Shown here: positions 14,396-14,890 of the stretch, piece after piece
Layout of the letters: every line of letters starts with the position of its first letter
How positions within the stretch are numbered: position 1 is the first letter of the stretch
DNA from: Ascidiaceihabitans sp047624005
Lineage (GTDB): Bacteria; Pseudomonadota; Alphaproteobacteria; Rhodobacterales; Rhodobacteraceae
Direction: 5' to 3'
Length of the DNA stretch: 14,890 bases
NCBI GenBank assembly: GCA_047624005.1
Contig: JBLHPE010000061.1
Location: 1-14,890 of the forward strand
The notes under the pieces: generated by a model
The model's input: only the letters and a program-made list of their open reading frames with translations
Databases searched by the model: none
Told to the model about the DNA's origin: nothing
Translations under genes and position numbers: made by a program

Positions 14396-14764
14396 TAAAA
14401 ATCACCAAATGGTTTTGCGAGGAACAGATCGAGCGCTTTGATCCAAGTTGTTAATAGAAAAGGTGATGCGACAAATAAAAGAAATAGCCCTCCAAAGGTG
14501 ATGACAGGTGCACCGACGAAAGCGACCATAAGCTGGGGCATGGCTTTGTTAATTGCACCCAACGCTAAGTTATAGAGAATTGAGACGAGTACAAAAGGAG
14601 CAGACAAAACGAAAGCCAACTGAAAGGCCTGGCTGACCTGCTTTACACCCCATTCTACGACTTGTGATCCTGTTACAAACATTCCGACAGGCAAAATTTG
14701 GTAGGATAAGATAACTGCACTTGCGACTTTGACGTGGAGGCCTGCAATCATTGCCAATGCTATC
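14395..14764 (-). pseudogene. fliR: FliR, 3' half only, interrupted by an IS3-family element
   Basis: FliR is the export-channel membrane protein that joins FliP and FliQ. Only about 122 C-terminal residues remain, against a usual 250-260. Recognisable parts are IALAMIAGLHVKVASAVI, the hydrophobic AFQLAFVLSAPFVLVSIL, and the conserved LGAINKAMPQLMVAFVGAPV, followed by a last membrane segment. Reading 5' from the alanine/isoleucine codons, the frame runs into unrelated sequence and meets a stop at 14779-14781. There the sequence becomes the end of an insertion sequence. The small in-frame TTG at 14757 is an internal codon, not a real start. The missing 5' half should lie on the far side of the IS, outside the window. 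The product is very unlikely to be functional. Confidence 0.85.
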
Positions 14765-14890
14765 TGGTCTTGTCCCGCTTACGTTCCGGTCTCCCAACTC
14801 ATTTATGCAGCCTTTCGTTCAAAGGCCAAGGGGCTTTTGCCGCCCAGCGATGAATGACGGCGGCGCGGGTTATAAAATCCGTTGATATAC
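14765..14890 (-). mobile_element. IS3-family insertion sequence, right end only
   Basis: The element is recognised by the C terminus of its transposase (14803-14890). Its probable terminus is the TG dinucleotide at 14765 (reading TGGTCTTGTCCCGC inward on the + strand), because FliR coding homology stops there and IS3-family ends begin with TG. About 38 bases separate this terminus from the transposase stop, which is usual. The other end, the partner inverted repeat and the target duplication lie beyond the window. The transposase reads in the same direction as fliR-flhB. Confidence 0.75.
14803..14890 (-). CDS. IS3-family transposase (OrfB), C-terminal fragment cut by the window edge
   Basis: The last 28 or so codons are visible and translate to a segment containing YINGFYNPRRRHSSLGG, followed by KSPLAFERKAA and a TAA stop. 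The pattern YN-x-R-R-RHS-x-LG, then SP-x-x-F, is the conserved end of the DDE integrase-type OrfB transposase of IS3-family elements. The catalytic residues and OrfA lie outside the window. It would cut and join IS ends during transposition. Confidence in the family is high; the subgroup cannot be told from this fragment. Confidence 0.88.
   Translation of the reverse strand, partial: YINGFYNPRRRHSSLGGKSPLAFERKAA

Noticed and set aside
14570..14797. Separate small gene starting in the IS end and reading across fliR
   Set aside because: It starts in the non-coding IS terminus and is out of frame with fliR; it has no recognisable product.
1..14890. Novel defence or other accessory system
   Set aside because: Every gene of size fits a flagellar role, UDP-glucose dehydrogenase or an insertion sequence; no unexplained block of genes remains in which such a system could lie.

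Overview
This window is a flagellar gene cluster from an alphaproteobacterium, most likely of the Rhodobacterales/Roseobacter group. The evidence is the trio flagellin-flaF-flbT (FlaF and FlbT are alphaproteobacterial flagellin regulators), a DUF1217 flagellar protein beside them, the gene order flgB-flgC-fliE-fliQ-flgF-flgG-flgA-flgH-fliL with fliI divergent, and protein wording typical of roseobacters. Base composition is close to half G+C by eye. The genus cannot be fixed from the sequence.

Layout. (1) 1-1059, + strand: the 3' part of a UDP-glucose 6-dehydrogenase gene, cut by the window edge; it is the only clearly non-flagellar host gene. (2) 1061-3132, - strand: fliK followed by flgD, the hook-length ruler and the hook-cap scaffold. 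flgD carries an in-frame TAA at 1280-1282, and its C-terminal third continues in the same frame beyond it. (3) 3250-3880, + strand: a FlgJ-type rod-binding protein overlapping a FlgN-like chaperone. (4) 4081-6933, + strand: flagellin with a 200-nt leader and a strong hairpin terminator, then flaF, flbT and a DUF1217 gene, tightly packed. (5) 6952-8307, - strand: fliI, the export ATPase. (6) 8390-12902, + strand: flgB, flgC, fliE, fliQ, flgF, flgG, flgA, flgH and fliL, forming rod, export channel, P-ring chaperone, L-ring and stator-associated protein. (7) 12899-14764, - strand: fliR (3' half only), flhB and a small coiled-coil FliJ-like protein. (8) about 14765-14890: the end of an IS3-family insertion sequence that splits fliR and runs off the window.

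How they work together: FliQ, FliR, FlhB, FliI and FlgN belong to the flagellar type III export system. FlgB, FlgC, FlgF, FlgG and FliE build the rod, with FlgJ as rod-binding partner. FlgA and FlgH serve the outer rings. FlgD and FliK control hook growth. Flagellin is the filament, and FlaF/FlbT tune its synthesis. FliL sits at the motor.

The most notable observation is that two genes normally needed for a flagellum, flgD and fliR, are independently damaged, by a nonsense codon and an IS insertion, while every other flagellar gene looks full length. This suggests a recent or ongoing loss of motility, or an error or polymorphism at one or both sites. I saw no clearly new biological system. 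No gene-free stretch exceeds 300 bases; the longest is the ~200-nt flagellin leader. No tRNA, rRNA or CRISPR array was seen.
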